A DNA stretch of 64,000 bases from JAAURS01 sp044923475 (GCF_044923475.1 NZ_CP137338.1:4588001-4652000); one strand, 5' to 3'; counted from the first letter of the stretch, positions 50,142 through 59,225 are shown. The notes: a model not told the origin generated them from the letters alone. A program made the numbers and translations.

Positions 50142-51467
50142 CTATAGATTAATGTCTGCCAAAATAGCATCTAGCTCAGACAGAGCGTCTTGCTTTTTGT
50201 CCGCAACAGGTGCAGCGGCAGCAACGGGCTGAAGCTGAGATACCTTCTGCTCGACGTGGGTTTCAACCATCTTCGGAATTTTCGACAGTTCAGCCGTCAG
50301 ATGCTCCGTTAGATGAGCTGCCATATCCTCGATCGCGCCGTTGGTGCTGTTGAGTTGGTTTTGCAAACTCACCATCTGCTCGGCTTGCAGTTGAGAAACT
50401 TGAGGATCTGCGACGGGCAAACTGCTCAGCCGCTGCTCCAACGCCATCAGCTGGTCCCGGAGCGGGCTGATGACCGACTGCACTTCCTGCTGAACCCCTT
50501 CAGGATTCAGACCCGCAGCGGGCGCAGCAGATACATTTTGATGCACCGCTTCGACCTGCTGGTGTACGATCTGCATCCGCTCTTGGGTTTGTTCCACCGA
50601 CTGTTGGAACCCGGCAATTTCCGCAGAGAGCTGGGCAACTACGCTGTCTAGTCTGTCATGGAGAGACTGCACTTGGCCGTGTACGGTCTGCAACGATTCG
50701 GAATCTCCTGTAGGCGCGCTACCTTGCGCGGCCAGCCGTTCTTCTAAAGAAACGACCTGCTGCTGCACGGGAGCGATCAACTGGGATAGCTCTGCTCGTA
50801 ATGGTTCTGCATCGAAAGGTGCCGCTTCGCCGCCACTGGGCCGGGCGGAAAGCTGCGATTCGAGATGGACTAGATTTTGCTGAACGGGATGGAGCAAGCC
50901 TTGGAATTCCTGCCGCAGTCCGTCTAGATCGACGCTGGGAGCGGACGAACTAGATGACAAACTGCGGATCTGCTGGTTGATCGCTTCTAAAGACTGAGAT
51001 AAATCGAGCTGGTGATTGCGCAACTGCACTAATTCTTCGGCAACTTGGCCGGAACCGGCACCCGTGGGGTCGATCTGCTGGAGCTGGTGCGTCTCTAGAG
51101 CCGCAACTTTTTCTGCTAGAGAGGCGACCGCCTCTTCAACTTGGCCCGAACTGGTCAGGCCAACTTCTCCAGCACCTAAAGGGCGAAGACTTTGGATCTC
51201 ACTTGACAGTCGGCGCTGAACTTCAGCCACTTCAACGTGGGTTTGGTATCGGCTAATTTGGCCCATCCGCAACCGATTGAAGTAATTTAAGGCAATGGCA
51301 ATGGTAAGCGGTGCGGCTGCGACGACAGCAGAATTTTTTAACACACCAAGGGCGATAGTGCCAGCGCCTGCTATTACTCCTGTCGCCACCTCAAGTTTTT
51401 CAAATAAGACGTGCTTGTTCAGCATATCTTCCAGAATTTCTTCTGGATTGCGTTTGCGTTCTGTCAT
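50142..51467 (-). CDS. Membrane-anchored long coiled-coil protein
   Basis: 441 residues. After a short acidic N-terminus, a hydrophobic region (TGVIAGAGTIALGVLKNSAV and VAAAPLTIAIALNYF, ~29-63) is followed by ~350 residues of heptad-rich, Gln-rich coiled coil with many similar stretches (for example LSQLIAPVQQQVVSLEERLA and VQSVISPLRDQLMALEQRLS), so the tail is internally repetitive. It ends with a conserved-looking motif, KKQDALSELDAILADINL. Probably a structural or tethering protein of unknown role. Downstream of the pst operon on the same strand, 97 bp away. Confidence 0.68.
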   Translation of the reverse strand: MTERKRNPEEILEDMLNKHVLFEKLEVATGVIAGAGTIALGVLKNSAVVAAAPLTIAIALNYFNRLRMGQISRYQTHVEVAEVQRRLSSEIQSLRPLGAGEVGLTSSGQVEEAVASLAEKVAALETHQLQQIDPTGAGSGQVAEELVQLRNHQLDLSQSLEAINQQIRSLSSSSSAPSVDLDGLRQEFQGLLHPVQQNLVHLESQLSARPSGGEAAPFDAEPLRAELSQLIAPVQQQVVSLEERLAAQGSAPTGDSESLQTVHGQVQSLHDRLDSVVAQLSAEIAGFQQSVEQTQERMQIVHQQVEAVHQNVSAAPAAGLNPEGVQQEVQSVISPLRDQLMALEQRLSSLPVADPQVSQLQAEQMVSLQNQLNSTNGAIEDMAAHLTEHLTAELSKIPKMVETHVEQKVSQLQPVAAAAPVADKKQDALSELDAILADINL

Positions 51468-51564
51468 ACGTACCCCTATCCGGTCGATGTCCTATTATAA
51501 TTCCCCGGTTGCAACTCAAGGTAACATCGACGTCCAATGTCGCGCGCGGACAGGCAGGTTGAGC

Positions 51565-52386
51565 CTAGCCGAAACGCCCCGCAATGTAGTCCCTGGTATA
51601 GGTTTCGCGAGGGTTTGTAAAGATATTGACCGTGTCGTCGTACTCGACGAGATAGCCCACCTTGCCTTTATCGGTCGGTTCTACATTGAAGAAGGCTGTT
51701 TTGTCGGAGACGCGGGAGGCCTGCTGCATGTTGTGAGTCACGATCACGATGCTGTAACGCTGCTTCAGATCGTTCATTAATTCTTCGATTTTCAAGGTCG
51801 AAATCGGGTCGAGGGCAGCGCAAGGCTCGTCCATGAGTATGACGTCCGGTTGCACTGCAATGGCGCGGGCAATGCACAGCCGCTGTTGTTGCCCGCCGGA
51901 AAGCGCGGTACCGCTTTGCTTGAGCTTATCTTTCACTTCGTCCCACAGGACAGCCTGCCGTAAAGATTGCTCGACGAGTTCGTCTAGGTTGCCTTTAAAT
52001 CCGTTGATACGAGGACCGTAGGCCACATTGTCGTAGATGGATTTTGGAAAGGGATTGGGTTTCTGAAACACCATGCCAATGCGGCGGCGGACCAAAACCG
52101 GATCGACGTGACGGCTGTAAAGGTCTTGGTTGTCGTGATAGACCTGTCCTTTGATATGAAAGCTCTCAATCAGGTCGTTGAGACGATTGAAGCACCGCAG
52201 CAGGGTGCTTTTACCGCAGCCCGACGGACCGATAAAGGAGGTGATCTGATTTCGAGCGATTTTAATGGAAACATTCTTGACGGCTAAAAACGAACCGTAA
52301 TAGATATTGAGATCGATCGCTTCTAAGACGGAATCTTCAGTCTGGTTGGGCGCTCTAGCATCCACGTGAGGAGAGTAACGAGTCAT
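51565..52386 (-). CDS. pstB: Phosphate ABC transporter ATP-binding protein PstB (copy 1)
   Basis: 273 residues from the ATG at 52386, preceded by AGGAAG; a longer frame to 52437 overlaps pstA. ABC motifs: Walker A IGPSGCGKSTLLRCFNRLND, PstB-type Q-loop GMVFQKPNPFPKSIYDNVAY, signature LSGGQQQRLCIARAIA, Walker B VILMDEPCAALDPIST and VTHNMQQASRVSD. Powers high-affinity phosphate uptake at the plasma membrane. Last gene of pstS-pstC-pstA-pstB. A close relative is divergent at 55.8 kb. Confidence 0.95.
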   Translation of the reverse strand: MTRYSPHVDARAPNQTEDSVLEAIDLNIYYGSFLAVKNVSIKIARNQITSFIGPSGCGKSTLLRCFNRLNDLIESFHIKGQVYHDNQDLYSRHVDPVLVRRRIGMVFQKPNPFPKSIYDNVAYGPRINGFKGNLDELVEQSLRQAVLWDEVKDKLKQSGTALSGGQQQRLCIARAIAVQPDVILMDEPCAALDPISTLKIEELMNDLKQRYSIVIVTHNMQQASRVSDKTAFFNVEPTDKGKVGYLVEYDDTVNIFTNPRETYTRDYIAGRFG

Positions 52387-52399
52387 GACTTCCTGGGAT

Positions 52400-53248
52400 T
52401 TAGTAGGTTTTGCGGCGAAGGGCAAGGCGGGAAACAATGCTGGTGGTTAAAACTAAAAGCACCAAAATCAAAGAAGCTGCCCAAGCGAGTTCCTGCTGAT
52501 TCTTGAAGGGTACGGTGGCGAAATTGAAGACGAGTACGGCCAATGACGGCGTCGGCTGCGATAAACTGTTGGGCCAGAATTGCGTGAACAGCGCCGTGAA
52601 AATGAGAGGTGCTGTCTCTCCTGCGGCTCGGGCGATCGCCAAGGTCACTCCGGTAATAATTGTCGGCAGGGCAGCGGGCACCACAATCTGCATGACCGCT
52701 TGGTATTTTGCTGCGCCCACGCCTAGGGCAGCCCACCGAATCTCTTGAGGGACAATTTTAAGGGCCTCGTCCGTGGTGCGGATGATGGTCGGCAACATCA
52801 AGATGGAAAGGGCCACTGCCCCTGCAAAAGCAGAAAAGGTTCCCGTTGTAATGACCAAAGCAGCATAGGCAAAAACGCCCAAAATAATGGAAGGGACTCC
52901 GTTCAGAACGTTTGTGGCAAACCGAATCCAGCGCGCGGTTGTAGGGTTGCTGAATTCCGATAAAAAGATAGCTGCCCCAACCCCAATCGGCACGCTAATG
53001 ACAGAGGCAAGGCCCACCATGATCAGGGTACCTACAATCGCATTCGCAATCCCGCCGCCCGGAACCATCGGTGGCGGCGGCAGTTTGGTCAGCAAATCCA
53101 GGTTGAGTCGGCTAACCCCTCTGACGATAACGTAGGAAAGCACTGCCAGTAGCGGGATGAGGGCCACAACAACTAAGGCTCCCGACAGAACCGTCATGGC
53201 GCTATTGAGAATCGAGCGGGCATCTGCGGATTTACGGGTCAGATACAT
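52400..53248 (-). CDS. pstA: Phosphate ABC transporter permease PstA
   Basis: 282 residues from the ATG at 53248. Six membrane segments, with TVLSGALVVVALIPLLAVLS first. The binding-protein-dependent permease EAA-type loop is in EALKIVPQEIRWAALGVGAA and AGETAPLIFTALFT is the typical PstA segment. Pairs with PstC to form the channel. Located between pstC and pstB; spacing to pstB is 13 bp. The preceding TTG frame start at 53257 is unlikely. Confidence 0.94.
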   Translation of the reverse strand: MYLTRKSADARSILNSAMTVLSGALVVVALIPLLAVLSYVIVRGVSRLNLDLLTKLPPPPMVPGGGIANAIVGTLIMVGLASVISVPIGVGAAIFLSEFSNPTTARWIRFATNVLNGVPSIILGVFAYAALVITTGTFSAFAGAVALSILMLPTIIRTTDEALKIVPQEIRWAALGVGAAKYQAVMQIVVPAALPTIITGVTLAIARAAGETAPLIFTALFTQFWPNSLSQPTPSLAVLVFNFATVPFKNQQELAWAASLILVLLVLTTSIVSRLALRRKTY

Positions 53249-53311
53249 AGCAGGCAACCAATGGGGACTTCTGGGGACTCTTTCGTGCGATCGATAACAG
53301 CGCGATCGCGC

Positions 53312-54262
53312 TTAAAATTTCTGAACCTTGAGAACGATCCACTGAGCGGCCACGTTCACCAGTAGCGTCAACACGAACAAAATAAGACCTGCGTACATCA
53401 AAGCAGAGATCTGCAGCCCACCTGCTTCGGCAAATTGATTGGCGAGAAGCGACGAGATCGTATTGCCAGGTGCGAATAAAGAAAAATTAATGGTGTTGGA
53501 GTTTCCAATCAGCATGGTAACCGCCATCGTTTCGCCCATTGCGCGGCCCAAGGCCAGCATGATCGCCCCGACAATGCCCGAAAATGCAGCGGGCAGCAAC
53601 ACTCGAAAAATCGTTTCCCAGCGGGTTCCGCCCAATCCAATCGAAGCCTGACGCAGCTCTGGCGGGAGCGAAGTGAGGGCATCCCGGGAAATGGCTGCAA
53701 TGGTCGGCAAAATCATGATCGTGACGACGAGCGACGCAGGCAGCAAGCCGGGTCCTGCGGGACTGGTGCCAAAGAGCGCGAACCATCCGAGGTTGGCGTG
53801 CAGCCATTCTCCAAAGGGCCGAATCAGCGGGATGAGCACAAAAATGCCCCACAGCCCGTACACTACACTTGGAATGGCAGCCAGCAACTCGACCAAAAAG
53901 ACGAGAACCGTTCGGAAAGACACGGGCAAAAAATCTTCGCTCAAAAAAATTGCGGATCCGACTCCGATGGGAATCGCCAATAACAGCGCGATAAAGGATG
54001 TCATCAGCGTGCCGTAGATCATGGGCAAGACGCCATAACTCCCTTTGACCGGATCCCAATCCTGCTGAAAAATAAATCCCAATCCAAAGGTTTGGATTGC
54101 GGGCAAGGCTTCTATTCCAACCTGAACCGCAATGAGCGCCAACACGCCTGCGATCGAGAAGGCACAGATGCGGGTGATCCAAATAAACGTTTTATCTAAG
54201 TTTTGTCCGAGGCTAGATTTTGCTTGAATGAGCGGGGCGGATTGCGAGAGTGATGAAGCCAT
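53312..54262 (-). CDS. pstC: Phosphate ABC transporter permease PstC
   Basis: 316 residues from the ATG at 54262. Six membrane helices with IGVGSAIFLSEDFLPVSFRT and the transport-permease loop region ALTSLPPELRQASIGLGGTR, ending AMGETMAVTMLIGN typical of PstC. The N-terminal ~30 residues are cytoplasmic and polar. Second gene of the pst operon, 150 bp after pstS, separated by a hairpin at 54336-54381. It forms the phosphate channel with PstA. Confidence 0.94.
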   Translation of the reverse strand: MASSLSQSAPLIQAKSSLGQNLDKTFIWITRICAFSIAGVLALIAVQVGIEALPAIQTFGLGFIFQQDWDPVKGSYGVLPMIYGTLMTSFIALLLAIPIGVGSAIFLSEDFLPVSFRTVLVFLVELLAAIPSVVYGLWGIFVLIPLIRPFGEWLHANLGWFALFGTSPAGPGLLPASLVVTIMILPTIAAISRDALTSLPPELRQASIGLGGTRWETIFRVLLPAAFSGIVGAIMLALGRAMGETMAVTMLIGNSNTINFSLFAPGNTISSLLANQFAEAGGLQISALMYAGLILFVLTLLVNVAAQWIVLKVQKF

Positions 54263-54335
54263 AGTGCTCAAAAAAGAGGAGTGCGCAGAGGAGGGAGTTC
54301 GAATAGACGCTCGACAAAACCAGACGGAAGGAGGG

Positions 54336-54381
54336 TTGGGGGCTAGGAGAAGGATGTTCTCTTTCTTGGCGCTAGCCCCAA
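54336..54381 (-). other. Stem-loop between pstS and pstC
   Basis: TTGGGGGCTAG (54336-54346) pairs with CTAGCCCCAA (54372-54381) with one bulged G around a 25-base loop. A stem-loop after the first gene of such operons often reduces read-through and stabilises the binding-protein message, so more PstS than permease is made. The hairpin is seen; the role is inferred. Confidence 0.5.
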
Positions 54382-54412
54382 CGCCTGCAGATTTAACGCT
54401 CTGCTGGTTTAG

Positions 54413-55504
54413 TTACTTGACAGCAATAGTATCGACGGCTGCTTTAACCTGCGTTACTACATTTTCTGGCAGCGCCACGTAACCTAGCTCGGGACTGACC
54501 TTTTGACCTTCGGTCAGCCCATAGTTCACGATCGCCTTTAGAGCTTTGACCTTGTTGGCGTCAGGATAGGTCTTATACGCCAAGATCCAACTGTAGGTCA
54601 CAATTGGATAGGTGTCTTTTCCATCGGGGTCGGTAATGAAGACCCGCATGTTTTCAGGAAGCTTTGCTGCTGCCAAGGTCGCTTGAGCTGATGCATCGGT
54701 CGGCTCTACATAGGAACCCGCTTTATTTTCAAGAGCGGCGAAGGTCAGCCCATTTTGTTTGGCATAGCCGTACTCGATGTAGCCCATCGAACCCGCATTT
54801 TGTTGAACTTGAGCTGTGATCCCCTCATTTCCTTTGGCACCGGTTCCGGTAGGCCATTTCACGGTCTTTCCATCGCCCACTTTACTTTTCCACTCGCTGC
54901 TAATCGCGCTCAGGAATTTAGTAAACACGCCCGTGGTCCCGCTGCCATCGGAGCGATACACGATCCCAATAGGGGAACTGGGGAGCTTAGCGTCGGGGTT
55001 GGCCTTGGCGATCGCCGGGTCGTTCCAGTTCTTAACCTTACCCAAGAAGATATCGGCTACAGCCGCTCGCGAAAGCTTGAGGGGCGTTTTAAGGTCGGGT
55101 AGGTTATAAGCCAGCACGATTGACCCTGCGGTCATGGGCAGCATCAATACGCCTCTTTGCACTTGCTTGATTTCTTCATCCGTCATGGCAACATCGCTGG
55201 CTCCAAAGTCCACGGTGCCCGCAGTAAACTGTTTCACGCCAGCACCGCTGCCCACAGACTGGTAGCTTACGGTAACGGAAGGATTGGCTTGATTGAAGTC
55301 TGAAAACCATCGTTGATAAAGAGGTGCGGGGAAAGATGCACCGGCACCGCTCAGGGTTACTTTTTCTGTGACAACTGGTGAGGCAGCTCCACCGGGAGAT
55401 GCAGTTGGAGCGTCGGATTGGCCTTGGCAAGATACTAACCCGAAGGTCAATGCCGCAGCAGAAGTGGCGATAGTCCAGCGAATTGCTCTAGAACGGAGAA
55501 ACAT
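54413..55504 (-). CDS. pstS: Phosphate-binding lipoprotein PstS
   Basis: 363 residues. Signal peptide AALTFGLVSC with lipobox LVSC, so it is a lipoprotein. The mature protein has the phosphate-binding signature segments GAGASFPAPLYQRWFSDFNQ, GSGAGVKQFTAGTVDFGASD, and YRSDGSGTTGVFTKFL. It captures phosphate in the periplasm and delivers it to PstCA. The ATG at 55504 begins the operon, downstream of a Pho box. Residue number and order are typical of PstS. Confidence 0.96.
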   Translation of the reverse strand: MFLRSRAIRWTIATSAAALTFGLVSCQGQSDAPTASPGGAASPVVTEKVTLSGAGASFPAPLYQRWFSDFNQANPSVTVSYQSVGSGAGVKQFTAGTVDFGASDVAMTDEEIKQVQRGVLMLPMTAGSIVLAYNLPDLKTPLKLSRAAVADIFLGKVKNWNDPAIAKANPDAKLPSSPIGIVYRSDGSGTTGVFTKFLSAISSEWKSKVGDGKTVKWPTGTGAKGNEGITAQVQQNAGSMGYIEYGYAKQNGLTFAALENKAGSYVEPTDASAQATLAAAKLPENMRVFITDPDGKDTYPIVTYSWILAYKTYPDANKVKALKAIVNYGLTEGQKVSPELGYVALPENVVTQVKAAVDTIAVK

Positions 55505-55580
55505 CAGGTTTTTCTAACTTTCTACTTAAAAGATGGCATTGTAATACTACAGGCCGTTGGTAAAAGAGCATACAGAATTC

Positions 55581-55599
55581 ACGTAAAGGATAGGTTAAG
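55581..55599 (-). promoter_or_regulatory. Pho box upstream of pstS
   Basis: On the minus strand: CTTAACCT-ATC-CTTTACGT, two 8-bp repeats separated by 3 bp, matching the cyanobacterial SphR/PhoB box consensus (PyTTAAPyPyT/A-like). It lies 77 bp upstream of the pstS ATG. A third repeat is not obvious. It implies induction of pstS by phosphate starvation. Confidence 0.7.
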
Positions 55600-55671
55600 A
55601 GACCGCGTCTTTTCCTTTTGCTTCTAGATCTAGAACGAATTCTGGCTTAGGGGATACCCGTTGCTTCCCTC

Positions 55672-55690
55672 GTTAACCTAGCCTTTACGT
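55672..55690 (+). promoter_or_regulatory. Pho box upstream of the divergent pstB
   Basis: GTTAACCT-AGC-CTTTACGT on the plus strand mirrors the pstS site and differs from it only at its first base and in the spacer. A -10 box TATACT follows at 55697-55702, seven bases downstream. The ATG of pstB copy 2 is 88 bp downstream. The two Pho boxes face opposite directions in one 273-bp region. Confidence 0.72.
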
Positions 55691-55696
55691 AATGGG

Positions 55697-55702
55697 TATA
55701 CT
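55697..55702 (+). promoter_or_regulatory. Candidate -10 box for pstB copy 2
   Basis: TATACT placed 7 bp after the Pho box. In PhoB-class promoters the box replaces the -35 element, so this spacing fits. The -10 is seen; the start point is inferred. Confidence 0.5.
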
Positions 55703-55777
55703 TTTGTAGTGGCTAAGAGCTATGGATCCATTGCAACGCGTTTTTAGTATGCACTCAGTCACTGTTAGCCATATATT

Positions 55778-56590
55778 ATGAATTCTACTCAACCTTCTAC
55801 CATGTCTGCGGCAACTCAATTCACGCTTCAGACTGAAAATCTTTCGGTCTACTATGGCGAAACCGTAGCGGTCAAGAATGTTTTTTTAGATATTCCCAAG
55901 AACAAGATTGTGGCGCTGATCGGCCCTTCTGGATGCGGGAAAAGCACGGTGTTGCGCTGCTTTAACCGCATGAACGACCTTGTGGCGAGCGCTCGGATTG
56001 AGGGCAATGTCTTGTTTCACGGCACAAATCTATACGACAAGCGGATAGATCCCGTCGTCGTTCGGCGGCAGATTGGGATGGTGTTTCAAAAGCCGAACCC
56101 GTTTCCGAAATCGATTTACGAAAATATTGCCTTTGGCGCGCGCATTAATGGATATAAAGGCAATCTCGACGAGTTGGTCGAGCGATCGCTCAAGCGAGCC
56201 GCCCTTTGGGATGAAGTAAAGGATAAGCTCAAGGCTAGCGGGCTATCGTTATCTGGGGGGCAGCAGCAGCGGCTTTGTATCGCAAGGGCGATCGCCATTA
56301 ATCCAGAGGTGATTCTGATGGACGAGCCTTGCTCGGCCCTCGATCCGATCTCCACCCTACGGGTCGAGGAACTCATGAACGATCTCAAGGAGCAATACAC
56401 CATTGTGATCGTGACTCACAACATGCAGCAGGCCTCCCGCGTCTCCGACAAAACGGCCTTTTTCAATGCCGAAGCGACGCCCAAAGGCGGGAAAGTCGGC
56501 TATCTGGTCGAGTACGACGATACCGTCAACATCTTTACCGATCCCAAACAGGAAATTACCCGAGATTACGTATCGGGTCGCTTTGGCTAA
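55778..56590 (+). CDS. pstB: Phosphate ABC transporter ATP-binding protein PstB (copy 2)
   Basis: 270 residues, very similar to copy 1 by eye: Walker A IGPSGCGKSTVLRCFNRMND, Q-loop GMVFQKPNPFPKSIYENIAF, signature LSGGQQQRLCIARAIA, Walker B VILMDEPCSALDPIST. ATG at 55778 has a second Met at residue 9 (TMSAATQF). It is the divergent half of the locus with its own Pho box. Having two pstB genes is common in cyanobacteria; the second may energise an alternative PstCA or respond to different phosphate levels. Confidence 0.95.
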   Translation: MNSTQPSTMSAATQFTLQTENLSVYYGETVAVKNVFLDIPKNKIVALIGPSGCGKSTVLRCFNRMNDLVASARIEGNVLFHGTNLYDKRIDPVVVRRQIGMVFQKPNPFPKSIYENIAFGARINGYKGNLDELVERSLKRAALWDEVKDKLKASGLSLSGGQQQRLCIARAIAINPEVILMDEPCSALDPISTLRVEELMNDLKEQYTIVIVTHNMQQASRVSDKTAFFNAEATPKGGKVGYLVEYDDTVNIFTDPKQEITRDYVSGRFG

Positions 56591-56608
56591 ACCCAAACGC
56601 TAGGTCTC

Positions 56609-57880
56609 TCAGTAGAGGTTGCTGAGGGACACGCCTTGAAAGTAGTGCATCAAAATCTCTTGGTAAGGCTTGCCTTGGAGTGCGAGGCTGTAGGCTCCCC
56701 ACTGGCTCAGCCCCAGGCCGTGACCCGAACCCTGTCCCACCACTTGAAACCCCACGGGTCTAGACACTTTATCGCCAGCCACCGCACCAAATTCAGGCTT
56801 CACGGTGAAGCGCGTACTTTTGAGTCCTAACGCGCGACGGACATCGCTCCCTTTCATCAGGAGAGATCCCCTGCTGCCTTGAATTTTAAGGGTCCTAATT
56901 CGTCCGGTGGGAGTGGTTTTCAAAGGCGTCACGGAAATAATATCCCCAATGCCCGGAATCCGCTGGCGCAGTTGCGCTGCGGTCAGCATCAAACTCCATT
57001 GAAATACGGGAGCCGACTGATCGAAGTCTGGAACGCCGCGCAGATACGGTACGCTTTTGACCCAGACATCTTCAGAATTTTCAGTATGCCCCCCAGATGC
57101 AGCGTGAAACACCGATTCTATAATCTTGCCTTGGTAGGTCAAAACCTGGCCCGCAGTGGTCTGGGTTGCAGTCTGAGTGGAGTTCGCTTCGCCGTCTAGC
57201 CCCGCGTAGACTTGGGACGTAGTCGTGCTCAGGACGTCGAATAGCTTGAACTTCGGGTGCTGTTGCTGGTAGATGGCGTAGGAGCGGGCGGCAACGGCTT
57301 GAGCCTTGAGCGCTTCCTGAGGCCAAGTCGGGTACATTTCTTTGCCAATGACGCTGGCAACGTAGTCTTCTAGATTGAGTTTGTTGACGACTATCAATCC
57401 ACCCTCGCCGCTGACCAATCTCACCTGGCCGCGATACCAGCGCCCGCCAGAGGCCGTCCCGCGATCGCCCACGTAGGTCAATCCATTTTCCTTGGGCTTG
57501 AGCAGGATCTGCCATGCTTTTTTGCCGTTCAGGCTCACGCCACCCCGGACCGCAGTTGCATTGAACCCCTGCAAGGCCGGAAGCTGTCCGATGACGGTTC
57601 CCTTGCCATCTAAAAGGTCAGCCGTGCTGGAACTGCCCACAGTCACGGTTGAGGCTCCCTGACTGAGGCCAACGCGAATGTCCATCGCGCTGGCAGGGGC
57701 TGCGAGCAACAGCCAAAATAAAACCCAGGTGGGTTTGAGGCGATTCTCCTGGCCAGATGTTCTGCGATTCTCCTGCACAGACGTTTCGCGATTCTCCTGT
57801 GGAGACGCTTTGCGATCGCTCCGAGGACCTCGGCAAAACTCAGGTCGGCGAAACGGCCAAGTCATAGAACGATACTCCAT
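56609..57880 (-). CDS. SpoIID/LytB-domain protein
   Basis: 423 residues. An N-terminal polar stretch with a 24-bp repeat (57740-57823 in DNA; QENRxTS units in protein) precedes a hydrophobic segment, WVLFWLLLAAPASA, probably a signal or anchor. The SpoIID domain follows: LNLEDYVASVIGKEMYPTWP, EALKAQAVAARSYAIYQQQH, FHAASGGHTENSEDVW and the C-terminal GQGSGHGLGLSQWGAYSLAL. In Bacillus SpoIID is a peptidoglycan lytic transglycosylase with LytB as an amidase enhancer; in cyanobacteria it may act in cell wall remodelling. Convergent with pstB copy 2, 18 bp apart. Confidence 0.86.
   Translation of the reverse strand: MEYRSMTWPFRRPEFCRGPRSDRKASPQENRETSVQENRRTSGQENRLKPTWVLFWLLLAAPASAMDIRVGLSQGASTVTVGSSSTADLLDGKGTVIGQLPALQGFNATAVRGGVSLNGKKAWQILLKPKENGLTYVGDRGTASGGRWYRGQVRLVSGEGGLIVVNKLNLEDYVASVIGKEMYPTWPQEALKAQAVAARSYAIYQQQHPKFKLFDVLSTTTSQVYAGLDGEANSTQTATQTTAGQVLTYQGKIIESVFHAASGGHTENSEDVWVKSVPYLRGVPDFDQSAPVFQWSLMLTAAQLRQRIPGIGDIISVTPLKTTPTGRIRTLKIQGSRGSLLMKGSDVRRALGLKSTRFTVKPEFGAVAGDKVSRPVGFQVVGQGSGHGLGLSQWGAYSLALQGKPYQEILMHYFQGVSLSNLY
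57740..57823 (-). repeat. 24-bp tandem repeat inside the SpoIID-like gene
   Basis: GCGATTCTCCTG recurs at 57740, 57764 and 57788, with a degenerate fourth copy at 57812 (GCGATCGCTCCG). Period 24 keeps the frame and encodes QENRETSV-like units. The number of units could vary among strains. Confidence 0.85.
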
Positions 57881-58292
57881 TAGAATGAAAACGGCGGGCG
57901 GCGCGGCTAAATCAGATCGAAAATTGAGGCACTAAAACTGAGGTGCCGATTTGTCTTGGATCCGCAGTTTCTTTATCTCACCATTAAGTTGCTCCCCTCG
58001 CCGAGCGGATGGATGCCATCGACCCAAGCCGCGTCAGATTTGTTTCAGAGGGACGTCTGTTGCGAGGAGCGACAGCTCCTAACCCTAAAGTCAAGGTTTG
58101 ACGAATGAGAGCATAACACCTTTCCACGATCCTGCAAGCATCCTGCAAGCGATCGATCCGGTCTTTAGCCCCAAAAATGGGATTCTTTGCTCGACCCACC
58201 GAGCTTCGAGCGCGTCGAATCCAAAAATAAGATGCTTCAATCGTATGATTGAAGGACAACAATTCCCTCAGGTTTTATTAGGATTAGGAATT
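57881..58292. other. Intergenic region before RNase Z
   Basis: About 410 bp between the divergent SpoIID-like and rnz genes. It contains a 31-codon frame (58009-58101) without a convincing ribosome-binding site and a possible upstream extension of rnz. I see no RNA gene or clear promoter. Confidence 0.4.
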
Positions 58293-59225
58293 TTGCAAAT
58301 TACGTTCCTCGGTACTAGTTCCGGTGTTCCAACGCGATCGCGAAATGTTTCGAGCGTTGCCGTTCGGCTGGCACAACGCGCTGAGATTTGGCTGCTCGAC
58401 TGCGGAGAAGGAACCCAGCATCAAGTGCTGCGCAGCGACCTAAAAATAAGCCAGATCCGCCGCATTTTTGTAACCCACATGCATGGCGATCATATCTTCG
58501 GATTGATGGGCTTATTGGCAAGCTGCGGGCTGGCTGGAAATGCAAGTCAAATTGACATCTACGGGCCAGCAGGGCTAGAGGGGTACTTACAAGCCTGTCG
58601 CCGCTATTCTCAAACGCATTTTTCCTATCCGATTCGCGTCCATACAATTCAGCCGGGATTGGTCTTTTCCGACGAAGAATATGACGTTTATTGCACCCAT
58701 TTAGAACATCGCGTCACTGCCTTCGGCTATCGCATCCAAGAAAAGGATCGTCCGGGTCGATTTGATGTCGATAAGGCAACGGCTCTGGGTATTCCCTTTG
58801 GCCCTCTTTACGGCCAATTAAAACGCGGCGAAACCGTGACCTTAGCGGATGGCCGCAGCATTAACGGAGCGGAACTCTGCGGCGAAACCCAAATGGGTCG
58901 CGCGCTCGTCTACTGCACCGACACCGTCTACTGCGATGGCGCAGTTCATTTGTCTCAAGGGGCAGATGTATTGATCCACGAATCGACCTATGCCCATCAG
59001 GACGCTACAATGGCGCGCGAACGGTTGCATTCTACCTCCACAATGGCCGCCCAAGTGGCGCTCACAGCCTCGGTAAAGCATTTGTTTTTGACCCACTTTA
59101 GTCCCAGGTACGCACCGGGGAGCACCGTTCAGCTCGATGACTTGCTGAAGGAAGCTAGGGCTATTTTTCCTAAGACAGAACTTGCCCACGATTTTCTAAC
59201 CTATGAAATTCCTCGACAGACTTAA
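58293..59225 (+). CDS. rnz: Ribonuclease Z
   Basis: 310 residues from a TTG at 58293 (LQITFLGTSSGVPTRSRNVS), preceded by TTAGGA; this matches the family's usual start and length. An ATG at 58245 would add 16 residues. Metallo-beta-lactamase motifs are clear: THMHGDHIFGL (HxHxDH), CTDTVYCDG, a DVLIHESTYA and THFSPRY (late His). It trims tRNA 3' ends before CCA addition. Transcribed alone; divergent from the SpoIID-like gene. Confidence 0.93.
   Translation: MQITFLGTSSGVPTRSRNVSSVAVRLAQRAEIWLLDCGEGTQHQVLRSDLKISQIRRIFVTHMHGDHIFGLMGLLASCGLAGNASQIDIYGPAGLEGYLQACRRYSQTHFSYPIRVHTIQPGLVFSDEEYDVYCTHLEHRVTAFGYRIQEKDRPGRFDVDKATALGIPFGPLYGQLKRGETVTLADGRSINGAELCGETQMGRALVYCTDTVYCDGAVHLSQGADVLIHESTYAHQDATMARERLHSTSTMAAQVALTASVKHLFLTHFSPRYAPGSTVQLDDLLKEARAIFPKTELAHDFLTYEIPRQT

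Noticed and set aside
58009..58101. 31-codon frame before rnz (MDAIDPSRVRFVSEG...)
   Set aside because: Very short, no clear Shine-Dalgarno, no known homologue; cannot be separated from chance.
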